This document shows positions 50,652 through 61,190 of a stretch of DNA of 64,000 nt, piece by piece. The notes beneath the pieces were generated by a model, which was given only the letters and a program-made list of their open reading frames with translations, was not told where the DNA came from and did not search any database. Made by a program: the position numbers and the translations under genes. This DNA is from CAZAQV01 sp964487255. Its GTDB lineage: Bacteria > Myxococcota_A > Polyangia > Polyangiales > CAZAQV01. The stretch lies in contig CAZAQV010000018.1 of assembly GCA_964487255.1 (NCBI GenBank), forward strand, positions 1 through 64,000, given 5' to 3'. Position 1 is the first letter of the stretch, and every line of letters begins with the position of its first letter.

Positions 50652-51512
50652 GTGCAACCAAGGGGGAACTTCACGGAAGCGTTCGATATCTCGGACGCAT
50701 TTGGCACCGCCATTGAGCACGTTAAGCGCGTGCCAGCGGTGGCGTTCGTCGGTGGGTTTCTCACGATGTGCACCGAGAACAGCAACAGCATCGACCTGCC
50801 CGACTTTTCAAATGGGTACGACGATCCAGTCTTGCTCTTCACTGCTCTTGTGAGCGGCGTCTTCTTCGTGATCGGAGTGGTTCAGTTCTTTTTGGCGCCT
50901 TTTTTTGAAGCGGGCTTCATTATGGCGCAGCGCGAGATCGTGGACGACCGCGACCCCCAGCCCAGCTTGCTCTTTGCAGGGCGTCGATATTACGCGCGGC
51001 TTCTGGGCTGGAGCTTCTGTTGGCTTGGCGCGCTCCTCGTCCTCTTTGCGCCGATGATCGCTGTGATTGGCATTACGCTAAGCAACGGGTTCGGTGGCTC
51101 CGGTGACCCACTCTCGCAGCAGCAGACAACACTCGATTCGATAACGATGATGCTGACGGTGATGGGCGTCACCGCGCTCATCGCGGTACCAATCTTGGTC
51201 TTTCTTTGGCTGAGCTTCTGTCTCACGAGTCGTATCGTGGTGTGCGAAGACAAACCTCTCTTCGAAGCGGCCAAAACCAGTTGGCACCTCACGAGTGGTC
51301 GCAGGCTTTCGCTTATCCTATTCGCGATCGTCGGTTTCTTGTTTCGCCTCGGCGGGTCGCTCCTGGGCTTACTGTTTTGTTGCGTGGGTATTATTTTTGT
51401 CTATCCCTTTGCTATCGCCGTGCGCGAAGTTGCCTGGACCCGTGCCTACCTCTGGTACGTCCACGGCAATCCCTCGCAGCGCGCCGAAGGCATGGCCGAA
51501 GTGTTCCGTTAG
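50652..51512 (+). CDS. Multi-spanning membrane protein of unknown function
   Basis: A 286-aa protein with five or six membrane segments (about 60-80, 88-110, 118-140, 165-190 and 230-260). The conserved-looking cytoplasmic segment LTSRIVVCEDKPLFEAAKTSWHLTSGRRLSL resembles the glycerophosphodiester-phosphodiesterase-linked/DUF975-type membrane families but I do not name it. The GTG start is 14 bp after frr. Its TAG stop overlaps the stop of the convergent gene (TTAG). Confidence 0.75.
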   Translation: MQPRGNFTEAFDISDAFGTAIEHVKRVPAVAFVGGFLTMCTENSNSIDLPDFSNGYDDPVLLFTALVSGVFFVIGVVQFFLAPFFEAGFIMAQREIVDDRDPQPSLLFAGRRYYARLLGWSFCWLGALLVLFAPMIAVIGITLSNGFGGSGDPLSQQQTTLDSITMMLTVMGVTALIAVPILVFLWLSFCLTSRIVVCEDKPLFEAAKTSWHLTSGRRLSLILFAIVGFLFRLGGSLLGLLFCCVGIIFVYPFAIAVREVAWTRAYLWYVHGNPSQRAEGMAEVFR

Positions 51513-54418
51513 AAGGGGATGCCGAGGTGCGCGTAAAATTGTGTGAGTCCCTCTTCGGCGAGGCCTTGGGCGAGGCCCACGCGCAGGCGCCAGAGGTCGG
51601 TGTAGCCCGTGGTAAACTCGATGAAGAGTTCGAAACCGACGCCGACCAAAAAGTTTGAAAACTCAGGGTCATGGCTGAAGGCGTCTCCCGTGTCGCCATA
51701 AACACTTCCCCAAATCCGATTGATATACAGGGGCAAGGTGCCCAGGCCCGCTTGCGGACGAACGATGGGAAAGCGGTACTCAAGCTGCAGCAAGTGGTAC
51801 TGGTTGCCGCGCCGAACCCCGGGCTTGTAGCCGCGAAGCGCGGCGCCGCCGAGGACGACATTGTTGAGCAGCCCATCGAACACGGTCGCGTCGCCGTACC
51901 CTCCGATGGCGTACACCGGGCGCTGCCCGATCGAGCCGCCACCGATGCCGCCGGCGTAGCGGATCGCGAGCACGTGGTACTCGACCCACGGGTTTTCGAT
52001 GAACTGCTCGAGTGTCCACGTTACACCAACGGAGCGAAAGTCCGAGCCGAGGGCGGGGTGCGCAAGGTTGAGACTGAGCCCGAGTGACCGACCCCATGAG
52101 GTCGAGATATCGTACGTGGTCCGATTTTGGTCGCTGTAACTCCAGCCCACGCGCAAGCGTGTGAACCACCCGAGCGTCGGTATGCTTGGTGGCGGATCGT
52201 TGGGGTCGAGTTTGACACCGAACGGATCCGCCTTTTCGAGATATGTCACTGCATACGAGGCACTTAGTCGCTGAGACGAAAAAGTTTCTGGTAGACCATA
52301 GGACGTACCGATCTCGGCGCCCCAGCTCTCCTCCTTCCATGTGTTGTACCGTCCTCCCGCGAAAAGGTCACCGCGCGGCGCTTCGCTGCGTCGCAGCGTG
52401 AGTGATACTGGTAGCATGGAGTGACGATAGACGTAGCCGACTCGCGCGTTGACATTGCCCTCGACGAGTCCGGTGCCGATGCTGAGATCGTAGCCGTGAA
52501 AGCCCACGACATCGCCGCCGCTCGTCGACAGAACGAGCGCGGGCCCAAAACCGTCGCTCGTGTATTCGACGGTGTAGTTCCGAGGCAACAAGGTGTCGAA
52601 AGGCTCGTAGTCCTGTACCGCCGAAATCTCGGTTGGAGCGACCACTGTGGGGGGCGGGCGTTCATCGACGAAGGGTGCCGCCGGTCGCTCTGCGCTCCGG
52701 GAGAGCGCCATGGAGTAGATGTCAAAGCCGAGTGTGGTGTAGCCGACATAGGCAAGATGCTGACCGTCCGATGAGATGTCAGGCTGGTACGCGCCGCCCA
52801 GAACGTTTGTCACCTGCGTGAGCGTCTCTTCGGAGAAATCGAAGCGATAGATGTTGGCGATCCCGGTGCGGTCGGACGAGAAGAAGAGAGACCGTCCGTC
52901 GGGGGACCATGCCGGACCCGTGTCGACCGCCCGGTCGTGGGTGATCTGCTTGACACGTCCGGATCGGGTATCGATGACCACGATGTCGCGGTAGCCGCCG
53001 TCCGCCCAGGTGCTGACCGCGACTTTCTTGCCGTCGGGCGACCAGCGCGGCGTGTAGTATTGTCGGTAACTTGCGCCCATAAGCAGCTGCTTGCGGGTCC
53101 CTTCAATATCCGCGAGTTCTGCAACCCAAAGGGTCGTCCGCCCGTGTGCATTGGCCGTAAACACAACCCTTTTTGCGTCGGGTGAGACATCGGGCTCGCG
53201 CGTTCGAAGTCCGTGCGTCAACCGTTCCAGTCGCTGCTCTTGCGCATGCCAACGGAAGAGATCCAAGAAAGTGTAGATGTCGCGAAAAGCGTCGGTGGTA
53301 GCGAACACAATATCCCGAGAGGCGGGAACTGGCGCGACGTGGCCATTGCCGTCCGAGCGGATGACGGCCGCCCGCGGACGTGGTGTGCCCGGGTGAGCGC
53401 TGGGACGCCAGTCGGTGATGCGGTAGATTTGGCCGAACGATCGACCGTCGTAGGCCCAGTACAGTAGCGACCCGTCACTCGCGAAGCGTGGGCTGCGCGT
53501 GTTCTCTCCATGAAACGTGAGCCGCGAACCTCGGCGCAGCCCTTGTGCGATGAGGTTGGTGCGTACGTCTGACGCCGCTTTGCGCGTTGTGTCGATAAAC
53601 TCACGGTAGAGGTCGTAGAGGTTCCTCCCGGTCGCGCGTTTGAGTGTGCGGTTGAGTGAGTAGGGGACGACTTGCGAACCGGCATCGTGGGTGATCTTTG
53701 CGAGTGCTTCCTCGCCATACTTCTCCGCGATAAAGTGAACGAAGCGACCGCCGTACAGATACCAAACGTTGCCGTGCGGCCACCGGTCAACGACGTTCGA
53801 AATCTGGTCGATACGCGGAAGCCGATCTTGAATGGCATCCATGCGCAGGTACATGTCGAAGATGCTCGAGCGAATCCGACCGCCCGCCGCGAGGCGTGAC
53901 TCTTCGTGAACGGCTAGCCCTTCAATGAACCAACGTGGCCATAAAGAGTTGGGCGTGAACACCTTGCCTGTCAAAGTGTTCAGCAACGCAGGCAAGCCTC
54001 CGACCGTGTCCAGATGCAGGATGTGGGTGTACTCATGCGTCACAAGTGACACCATCCAATCGTCGTGATCGGAGAGCGGGCTCAAATCTTCGGGTGCAGT
54101 CGCAAAAAGACGAATCGCGTTGTAGGGGATGACCCCGGCCGAACCATTGGCGCCATCGGTGATGTCCGAAAGCACAATCTGGGTTCTCGTCCGCGGGCGG
54201 TGTCTGAGGCTGGGTGCGAGCAGGCTGTGAGCCCGCTCAGCCGTGGCCGCGACGTGACGGGCGAGCGGTTCGAGGGGCTGGTGGTAGTGCACCGAAAAAT
54301 GCTTCGTTTCTAGGGTGTGCCACCGTAGACGAGGGTCTGCCGCCTGACCCGCAGCGCTTGTTGTCAAACCGAGACAGAGCAGGAGGGGCAGTGTTCTTAG
54401 AATGAACTTGACCACCAT
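51509..54418 (-). CDS. Three-module outer-membrane protein: gluzincin peptidase, TolB-like propeller, Omp85-like barrel
   Basis: A 969-aa protein with signal peptide (to AAGQA). Residues ~30-290 form a peptidase MA-like (gluzincin) domain with THEYTHILHLD (zinc HExxH, residues 128-132) and the third ligand in WFIEGLAVHEE (E166). Residues ~300-600 are TolB/PD40-type propeller repeats (ARWSPDGKKVAVSTWA, AWSPDGRSLFFSSDR, DISSDGQHLAYVG). Residues ~640-969 are a beta-barrel ending in YAHLGIPF, with GGAALRGYKPGVRRGNQYHLLQLEYRFPI. It could cleave surface proteins while anchored by its own barrel. Confidence 0.88.
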   Translation of the reverse strand: MVVKFILRTLPLLLCLGLTTSAAGQAADPRLRWHTLETKHFSVHYHQPLEPLARHVAATAERAHSLLAPSLRHRPRTRTQIVLSDITDGANGSAGVIPYNAIRLFATAPEDLSPLSDHDDWMVSLVTHEYTHILHLDTVGGLPALLNTLTGKVFTPNSLWPRWFIEGLAVHEESRLAAGGRIRSSIFDMYLRMDAIQDRLPRIDQISNVVDRWPHGNVWYLYGGRFVHFIAEKYGEEALAKITHDAGSQVVPYSLNRTLKRATGRNLYDLYREFIDTTRKAASDVRTNLIAQGLRRGSRLTFHGENTRSPRFASDGSLLYWAYDGRSFGQIYRITDWRPSAHPGTPRPRAAVIRSDGNGHVAPVPASRDIVFATTDAFRDIYTFLDLFRWHAQEQRLERLTHGLRTREPDVSPDAKRVVFTANAHGRTTLWVAELADIEGTRKQLLMGASYRQYYTPRWSPDGKKVAVSTWADGGYRDIVVIDTRSGRVKQITHDRAVDTGPAWSPDGRSLFFSSDRTGIANIYRFDFSEETLTQVTNVLGGAYQPDISSDGQHLAYVGYTTLGFDIYSMALSRSAERPAAPFVDERPPPTVVAPTEISAVQDYEPFDTLLPRNYTVEYTSDGFGPALVLSTSGGDVVGFHGYDLSIGTGLVEGNVNARVGYVYRHSMLPVSLTLRRSEAPRGDLFAGGRYNTWKEESWGAEIGTSYGLPETFSSQRLSASYAVTYLEKADPFGVKLDPNDPPPSIPTLGWFTRLRVGWSYSDQNRTTYDISTSWGRSLGLSLNLAHPALGSDFRSVGVTWTLEQFIENPWVEYHVLAIRYAGGIGGGSIGQRPVYAIGGYGDATVFDGLLNNVVLGGAALRGYKPGVRRGNQYHLLQLEYRFPIVRPQAGLGTLPLYINRIWGSVYGDTGDAFSHDPEFSNFLVGVGFELFIEFTTGYTDLWRLRVGLAQGLAEEGLTQFYAHLGIPF

Positions 54419-54505
54419 CGCCGATCCCCTCTAACCTACCCGAAATCAGGAGAGAAATCTCTGGGTAACAGGGTCTCTGTAAGGAACGGGCTCTCTGGGT
54501 AAACT

Positions 54506-55429
54506 ATGTCGGGTGATACACATCCTCTTGCGCTCCGATTTATTTCGGGAAAATACCAAGGTGGCGAATTTCCGCTTCCGATGAACGGCGAACTGGTGAT
54601 CGGTCGCTCTAGCGAGCTCGACATGGTTCTTGTCGAAGACATGGTGTCACGTCGGCACGCGAAGATTAATGTTGATAACGGCAACATCAAGATTGCTGAC
54701 CTTGGTTCCACGAACGGGACATTCGTCAACGGCGAGAAGGTTAGCGAAGCAGGGCTCGGTGAAGGTGACCGGGTCTTGATCGGCACCAGCATCATCAAAG
54801 TGGTGCCGGCGGACGCGAGCGGTCAGGCTGTGAAACCGCCGCCCATTCCGCAACCGCCGAGTGGCGAGCGCACCTCGCACGTCAAGACGATGACAGGTTC
54901 GATCGCCGAGATCCCGCTGCCTGATCTCTTGCAGCTCTTTGGCGCTTCAAAGAAGAGTGGTGTGCTAACGATTACCTCGGGGCCACATCGCGGTGAGGTC
55001 TTTTTGCGCGACGGGCAAATCATGTTTTCTGCTGTAGACGCGAACTACGATTCACCAGACCCGATCAAAAACTTCGTGCGCATCATGACCTGGAAGGACG
55101 GAACGTTTGAACTCGATCCACCTTCAGATCGTGAGTTTGAAAACCCGATGGGTATGAGCGCCGAGGGCGTGTTGATGGAGGCCATGCGCCAGCTCGACGA
55201 GCTCGAGCGACTCGGGCCAGACATGCCGGAACTCACTGCTTCGCTTCAGGTACCTACTCCGCTTGAGGCACCGCTCCGCGACCTTTCCCCCGAAGAGCTT
55301 GATGTCTTCCAGCTGTCGTTCGGTGCAGCGAACGTTCAGGCGCTTCTTGACCGTAGCAAGGCGAGTGACGCAGAGACCGGTCAGCACCTTGTGAAACTGA
55401 TCAAGCTCGGCTACCTCGAAGCCAAATAG
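54506..55429 (+). CDS. FHA domain / DUF4388 protein
   Basis: A 307-aa cytoplasmic protein. The N-terminal FHA domain (about 8-100) keeps the phosphothreonine-binding core GRSSELDMVLVEDMVSRRHAKI and LGSTNGTFVNG. The C-terminal DUF4388 (PATAN-like) region (about 130-230) has GSIAEIPLPDLLQLFGASKKSGVLTIT and GEVFLRDGQIMFSA, followed by a ~60-residue helical tail. Such proteins read Ser/Thr-kinase signals in Myxococcota. The direct repeat TCTCTGGGTAA occurs twice (54458 and 54492) just before the start codon; its role is unknown. Confidence 0.93.
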   Translation: MSGDTHPLALRFISGKYQGGEFPLPMNGELVIGRSSELDMVLVEDMVSRRHAKINVDNGNIKIADLGSTNGTFVNGEKVSEAGLGEGDRVLIGTSIIKVVPADASGQAVKPPPIPQPPSGERTSHVKTMTGSIAEIPLPDLLQLFGASKKSGVLTITSGPHRGEVFLRDGQIMFSAVDANYDSPDPIKNFVRIMTWKDGTFELDPPSDREFENPMGMSAEGVLMEAMRQLDELERLGPDMPELTASLQVPTPLEAPLRDLSPEELDVFQLSFGAANVQALLDRSKASDAETGQHLVKLIKLGYLEAK

Positions 55430-55486
55430 GGTTAGCGGACACGCTCGGCAGCTAAGTACCCTGCGACCTTGCGTCCGAAACTGATG

Positions 55487-56788
55487 TTACGAGGCGGGCG
55501 AAGGAGCCGGTTCGGAGTCGGCGTTTTCGTCGGCGAGACGAATCTCGACTTGTGCGATGCTCTTGGCATCGGCTTCCCGAATCACGAACTGGTGTTCACC
55601 GGCTACGATCTGCTCGCCCGACTCTGGGACGCGGCCTGCCAGGTTGATAATGAAGCCGCCAAGAGAGTCAAAGTCAGCGTGTGTTGCATCGACCAGTGAG
55701 ATCCCTAAGAAGTCTTGCAGGTCGTAGACGGAGATACCGGCGTCGGCGACAAACTTGCGGTCGCCGACCTTCTGCACGGCAGGAAAGATAGAGTCGTGTT
55801 CATCTTCGATTTCGCCAACGATTTCTTCGAGGATGTCCTCAAGTGTCAGGATGCCCGCGGTGCCACCAAACTCGTCGGTTGCGATGGTGAGATGAACGCG
55901 ACGGGTTTGCATACTGCGCAAAACGGAGTCGATCTTTTGTGCCTCGGAAACGAAGAACACAGGCTTGCGTATCAGCCCGCGCAACTTGGCGGTGTCGAGT
56001 GTTCCGGCGTCCACGACACGAAACAGGTCTTTGGCATACAGCACGCCGATAACCTCATCGAGCGTGTTCTGAAAGACCGGATAACGGCTGTGGCCGACTT
56101 CGATAATTCGGTCAAGGACGTCAGCGATGGGGGTTCGTACGTCGAACGCGACGACGCGTGTTCGAGGAACCATGACTTCGCGTGCGATGGTATCCTTGAA
56201 TTCCAGAACCGAGCGCAGCAGGTCGGCTTGGTCTTCGTCGATGTCGCCAGCCTCTTCGCCCTTACCGATCATGTGTTCGACGGTCAACTCGGTGAGGTTT
56301 TCGGAGTGCTCGCTCTTTCGGTTGGCAAAACGTCGCTCGACGAACTCGCCGCACCGCTGCACCGGCAGGCCCAGTGGTGCAAAGAGAAGTTCGAGTGGTC
56401 GAAGCCAACGAAACATGGTGAGCGCCCAACGGCCCGCGCGCCGATGTGCCAGGGTCGATGAAACCTCGACGGTTGTGCTGTACGTGAGCGCGACCACGGC
56501 GGTTGCAGCGAACGCCAGCGCTGGACCTTTTTCCGCGTAGCCGATGATGGAGGCCGCTGAAGCCGCGAACGCCACGCAGATGGAGCGACCTGCAAGATAG
56601 CGCGCCTGGATCGAGTCGAGACGGCCCAGGATCTGTCCTGCGGTCTCGCCGTTCTTTCCGCCTGCATCGCGCAATGCGGCGAGCCCCACATCTCCGAGAG
56701 AGGAAAGCGCACTGTCCACGGAAGCGAGTAGGGCGCCAACGAAGACCCCTACGACGATAGCAATTACTCCTACGACGATGATGTCCAA
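55487..56788 (-). CDS. CNNM/CBS/CorC-HlyC-family membrane protein (hemolysin-like)
   Basis: A 433-aa protein starting at TTG 56788. An N-terminal CNNM membrane domain (four helices, about 1-150) is followed by a pair of CBS domains (MVPRTRVVAFD, GHSRYPVFQ, VGVLYAKDL, FFVSEAQKIDSVLRSMQ) and a CorC_HlyC domain (about 350-420) at the C-terminus. Members act in Mg/Co efflux or membrane-associated regulation; 'hemolysin' is historical. The stop codon lies 57 bp after the convergent FHA gene. Confidence 0.93.
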   Translation of the reverse strand: MDIIVVGVIAIVVGVFVGALLASVDSALSSLGDVGLAALRDAGGKNGETAGQILGRLDSIQARYLAGRSICVAFAASAASIIGYAEKGPALAFAATAVVALTYSTTVEVSSTLAHRRAGRWALTMFRWLRPLELLFAPLGLPVQRCGEFVERRFANRKSEHSENLTELTVEHMIGKGEEAGDIDEDQADLLRSVLEFKDTIAREVMVPRTRVVAFDVRTPIADVLDRIIEVGHSRYPVFQNTLDEVIGVLYAKDLFRVVDAGTLDTAKLRGLIRKPVFFVSEAQKIDSVLRSMQTRRVHLTIATDEFGGTAGILTLEDILEEIVGEIEDEHDSIFPAVQKVGDRKFVADAGISVYDLQDFLGISLVDATHADFDSLGGFIINLAGRVPESGEQIVAGEHQFVIREADAKSIAQVEIRLADENADSEPAPSPAS

Positions 56789-56841
56789 GGCGGAAACCAG
56801 ACTCTATGTTGTGCGGGCATGCGACGCAAGCCTCTACCCCT

Positions 56842-56920
56842 GGCTCTTCACGGCTACGCGTCACAACGATCGATTTGCACTTAGCAAATCGCGTTGTTTT
56901 GGCTTCGCACGTTCATCGCG
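56842..56920 (+). repeat. Dispersed palindromic element, copy 5 (between CNNM gene and argG)
   Basis: It begins GGCTCTTCACGGCT and ends GGCTTCGCACGTTCATCGCG. The stem is the longest of the family: CGATTTGC / GCAAATCG with loop ACTTA, extended outside by ACAACG / CGTTGT. It lies in the transcribed spacer downstream of argG. Confidence 0.92.
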
Positions 56921-56928
56921 GAGCGCCG

Positions 56929-58191
<1,263 letters not shown>

Positions 58192-58297
58192 GCGAAACCG
58201 CCTTTGTCGAGGCCGCGAGCATAGTCGCGGGATGCTGCTCGGACCACCTTAAATGGTCAGGTGCGAGAGATGGTTTCTTGAGATAGGCTGCCCAGCC

Positions 58298-58726
58298 ATG
58301 GCAACTCTCTCAGAGATATTGGTGAGCGCGGAGCGCCGAGACCAAGTGACCGATGACTGCGTTGAACTCGTCAGTGCAGAGGTGTCGGACAAGAAGGGCG
58401 TTTCGGGATTCGCGATCAAGGCCGGCCACAAGGCGGTCAGCAGCATCAAGCCCGGTTTCGTGCGCCAGGTGGTCTACGATTTGCTGCCATCGTTCGCGGA
58501 CGCGCTTGATCCGGTATACCAAGACGCCAATGGGGACGTGGCTAACTATTTTCGCAGTCACTCATCCCGGGTGGCTGACGCACTACTTTCTGTCACCGAC
58601 GCACGCGCGCAACGCGCAGATCGAGGTGTTGTGAAGGGCACCTACGAGAAGCTTCGTGGCGTCGCCAAAAAGCACGTGGAGTCGGCGGTGCCACGACTGG
58701 CCGACATTATCCAGAAGCACACCTAG
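58298..58726 (+). CDS. DUF6918-type small protein
   Basis: A 142-aa protein from the ATG at 58298. The pattern (ATLSEILVSAERRDQVTDDCVELVSAEVSDKKGVSGFAIKAGHKAVSSIKPGFVRQVVYDLLPSF, ADALLSVTDARAQRADRGVVKGTYEKLRGVAKKHVESAVPRLADIIQKHT) matches, as I recall, a family of ~140-aa helical proteins (DUF6918) shared by Myxococcota and Actinobacteria. No catalytic motif. Divergent from argG. Confidence 0.82.
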   Translation: MATLSEILVSAERRDQVTDDCVELVSAEVSDKKGVSGFAIKAGHKAVSSIKPGFVRQVVYDLLPSFADALDPVYQDANGDVANYFRSHSSRVADALLSVTDARAQRADRGVVKGTYEKLRGVAKKHVESAVPRLADIIQKHT

Positions 58727-58742
58727 CTGGTTTAGGCCGATG

Positions 58743-59348
58743 CTACTTTAGGTCGATGGCGTCGTGCTCGAGAAGCTTCACAAAAATGCGAAGCGAATCT
58801 TCTCGCGACATCGGCGAGATGGAAAGCAGGTCCTCCAGCGATGTGAGTCCGTCGATTTGCGAGTAAAGAAACCCCGCGCGGTGGTCGAGACCCAACGCCA
58901 AGACTTGCTCTTCGCTGATCTTGATTTTCGGGATGCGTTCCAACGAGCCAAGGCGCGACAGGCACTGTTGTTCGGTCAGTTGGTCGAGTCTGCCGCCGAC
59001 TTGAGCCTTCTCTCCGCTTCGGATGATCTTTCGCGTGCTATCGGTGCGCTTGCGAGCACGCATTTGGCCAGGACCAGGATCTGTTGGCCGTGAGTTCGAA
59101 TCGCCAACATCGAGGCCCGGGCCGGGAATCATCGAATGGCGAACGGGGGGAACAAGCTTTTGTTTCCCTTCCTGGGATTGCATCGATTCGGTATCGAGCG
59201 AAGGCGGCGCATGCGATCCCCCGCGCTTGGTTGTTCGACGCTCTCGGCTCTTCGAACGATGATCCGGTTTGCTTGCTGAATCGAGTGCGTCAAAGTCGAG
59301 GTCGAGTTCGAACTCGTCGCTACCCGCGTCTTTGCCGTCTTGAGACAT
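58743..59348 (-). CDS. Small protein of the chaperone operon, disordered N-terminus and helical C-domain
   Basis: A 201-aa protein. Residues 1-115 are charged and low in complexity (DFELDLDFDALDS, RSKSRERRTTKRGG). The C-terminal ~75 residues (KIKISEEQVLALGLDHRAGFLYSQIDGLTSLEDLLSISPMSREDSLRIFVKLLEHDAIDL) look like a winged-helix-type module similar in layout to the N-terminal part of the J-domain protein in this operon. It is six bases downstream of the dnaK-like stop, so it is co-expressed. Function unknown. Confidence 0.72.
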   Translation of the reverse strand: MSQDGKDAGSDEFELDLDFDALDSASKPDHRSKSRERRTTKRGGSHAPPSLDTESMQSQEGKQKLVPPVRHSMIPGPGLDVGDSNSRPTDPGPGQMRARKRTDSTRKIIRSGEKAQVGGRLDQLTEQQCLSRLGSLERIPKIKISEEQVLALGLDHRAGFLYSQIDGLTSLEDLLSISPMSREDSLRIFVKLLEHDAIDLK

Positions 59349-59354
59349 ACGCCC

Positions 59355-61175
59355 TTAGCTGCCGACGACGCCCTTGAACATGCGGTGTGTTCGACTCAAC
59401 GCATCCAGTTGTTCCTCGAGTGAAGCGGTATCGCCCGACGCCAGGGAAGACTTGGCTTTGTCGAGTACGGCTCGAGCTTTGGCAAGCGCGTCGCGACCAA
59501 ACTCGCTACCCGCGACAACCGTTTCGACTTTAGGGAACAAGCGCTCGATCTCCGCGATCGCTGTTTCGGCCTCCTGACGCACAACCTCGGAGGCTTCGTC
59601 TTGGCGGCGCGCGACCGCGTACTCTTTTGCGCCTTCAACCATGTCCGACATCTCCTCAGGCGTCAGACCGCTTGATGCTGTAACCGTGATGGACTGCTCG
59701 GTGCCGGTTTCAAGATCTCGGGCGAGCACGCTGACGATGCCGTCGGCGTTGATTTCAAAAGTGACTTCAATCTCCACCGATGCTGCCGGTCCTCGTCGCA
59801 ACCCGGTAAGTGTGAACTCTCCGAGAAGCTCGTTTTCTTGTGCCTGTTGAGACTCACCCTGAAGCACGAGGATCTTGACCGCCGTCTGGTTGTCGCGATT
59901 GGTGGTGAAGATCTTTGACCGCGAGGTGGGAACCGTGCTGTTTTGGGGGATAAGTTCCTCGAAAAAACCGCCGGCGACCATGATGCCAAGGGTATGTGGG
60001 GTCACATCGAGCAAGACCATGTCCTCCTCTTCGCTGAGCAGCGCGGCGCCTTGGATAGCTGCGCCGAGAGCGACGACCTCGTCCGGATGGACACCCTTGC
60101 TTGGCTCACGTTCGAAGAGCGAGGTGACGGCTTGCTGAATTGCAGGCATGCGGGTCATGCCGCCGACAAGAATCACGTCCTCGATCTCGTCCTTCTCAAG
60201 GCCAGCTTCATCTAGCGTCATGCTGCAGATCTGGACAGTGCGCTCGACCAAGTCGGCGGTCAGCTCGTTGAGTTTGCTTCGCGTCAGCGACTCTTGGAGG
60301 TGAAGCGCCTCGTTGTCCGCTCCGGAGATGATGAACGGTAGGTTAACCTCGGTCTCCTGCACCGCGGACAGCTCACATTTCGCTTTTTCTGCAGCGTCTT
60401 TGAGCCGCTGCAGCGCCATGCGGTCCTTGCGCAGGTCGATGTCATGCTTGTCCATGAAACCCTCGACGAGCCAGTCCATCACACGTTGGTCGAAGTCTTC
60501 ACCACCCAGGTAGGTGTCACCTGCGGTGCTGATCACCTTGAACACTCCGTTACTCGCAATTTCGAGAATAGAGATGTCGAAGGTGCCGCCGCCGAGGTCG
60601 AATACTGCAACCGTGCGGTCGATGCTCTTGCCAAAACCGTAGGCGAGCGCGGCTGCCGTGGGCTCGTTGATGATGCGGATGACATCGATGCCGGCGATAG
60701 AGCCTGCGTCTTTCGTGGCCTGGCGTTGACCATCATTGAAGTAGGCAGGGACCGTGACGACCGCCTTATGAACCTCTGCTCCGAGGTAGTCTTCCGCGAC
60801 AATTTTCATCTCTTGGAGAATCATGGCGCTAATTTCAGGGATGCTGTACGTCTTGCCTCGAAGTTCGATGCGCACGTCGTTGTGCGGGCCCTCGACGAGG
60901 TGGTATGCGGTGCTGACGTTGGCATTTTCAACCTGTGGACTGTCCCACTTGCGTCCGATGAGCCGCTTGGCAGCGTACACGGTATTTTCAGCGTTCGTGA
61001 CCGCCTGGCGTTTGGCGATATGACCGACAAGGCGCTTGCCCGCCTCAGTGATCGCAACCATCGATGGAGTTACTTTGTAGCCGCCGCGGTTCGCCACGAC
61101 GGTTGGCACGCCGTCCTCGATGATCGCGACGCAGGAATTAAACGTCCCCAAATCGATGCCGATTACTTTTTCCAT
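59355..61175 (-). CDS. dnaK: Hsp70 (DnaK-family) chaperone
   Basis: A 606-aa Hsp70. The ATPase domain has IGIDLGTFNSCVAIIEDG (phenylalanine replaces the second threonine of the canonical GTTNS), AVVTVPAYFNDGQRQAT, INEPTAAALAYGFG, FDLGGGTFDIS and VILVGGMTRMPA. The substrate domain contains VTPHTLGIMVAGG and EVTFEINADGIVSVLARD. The C-terminus (GVVGS) lacks the EEVD/acidic tail of classical DnaK. It follows a J-domain/TPR gene by 15 bp. It is likely a specialised second Hsp70; GroEL-type or grpE genes are not adjacent. Confidence 0.95.
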   Translation of the reverse strand: MEKVIGIDLGTFNSCVAIIEDGVPTVVANRGGYKVTPSMVAITEAGKRLVGHIAKRQAVTNAENTVYAAKRLIGRKWDSPQVENANVSTAYHLVEGPHNDVRIELRGKTYSIPEISAMILQEMKIVAEDYLGAEVHKAVVTVPAYFNDGQRQATKDAGSIAGIDVIRIINEPTAAALAYGFGKSIDRTVAVFDLGGGTFDISILEIASNGVFKVISTAGDTYLGGEDFDQRVMDWLVEGFMDKHDIDLRKDRMALQRLKDAAEKAKCELSAVQETEVNLPFIISGADNEALHLQESLTRSKLNELTADLVERTVQICSMTLDEAGLEKDEIEDVILVGGMTRMPAIQQAVTSLFEREPSKGVHPDEVVALGAAIQGAALLSEEEDMVLLDVTPHTLGIMVAGGFFEELIPQNSTVPTSRSKIFTTNRDNQTAVKILVLQGESQQAQENELLGEFTLTGLRRGPAASVEIEVTFEINADGIVSVLARDLETGTEQSITVTASSGLTPEEMSDMVEGAKEYAVARRQDEASEVVRQEAETAIAEIERLFPKVETVVAGSEFGRDALAKARAVLDKAKSSLASGDTASLEEQLDALSRTHRMFKGVVGS

Positions 61176-61190
61176 AGATTCTCCAGCATT

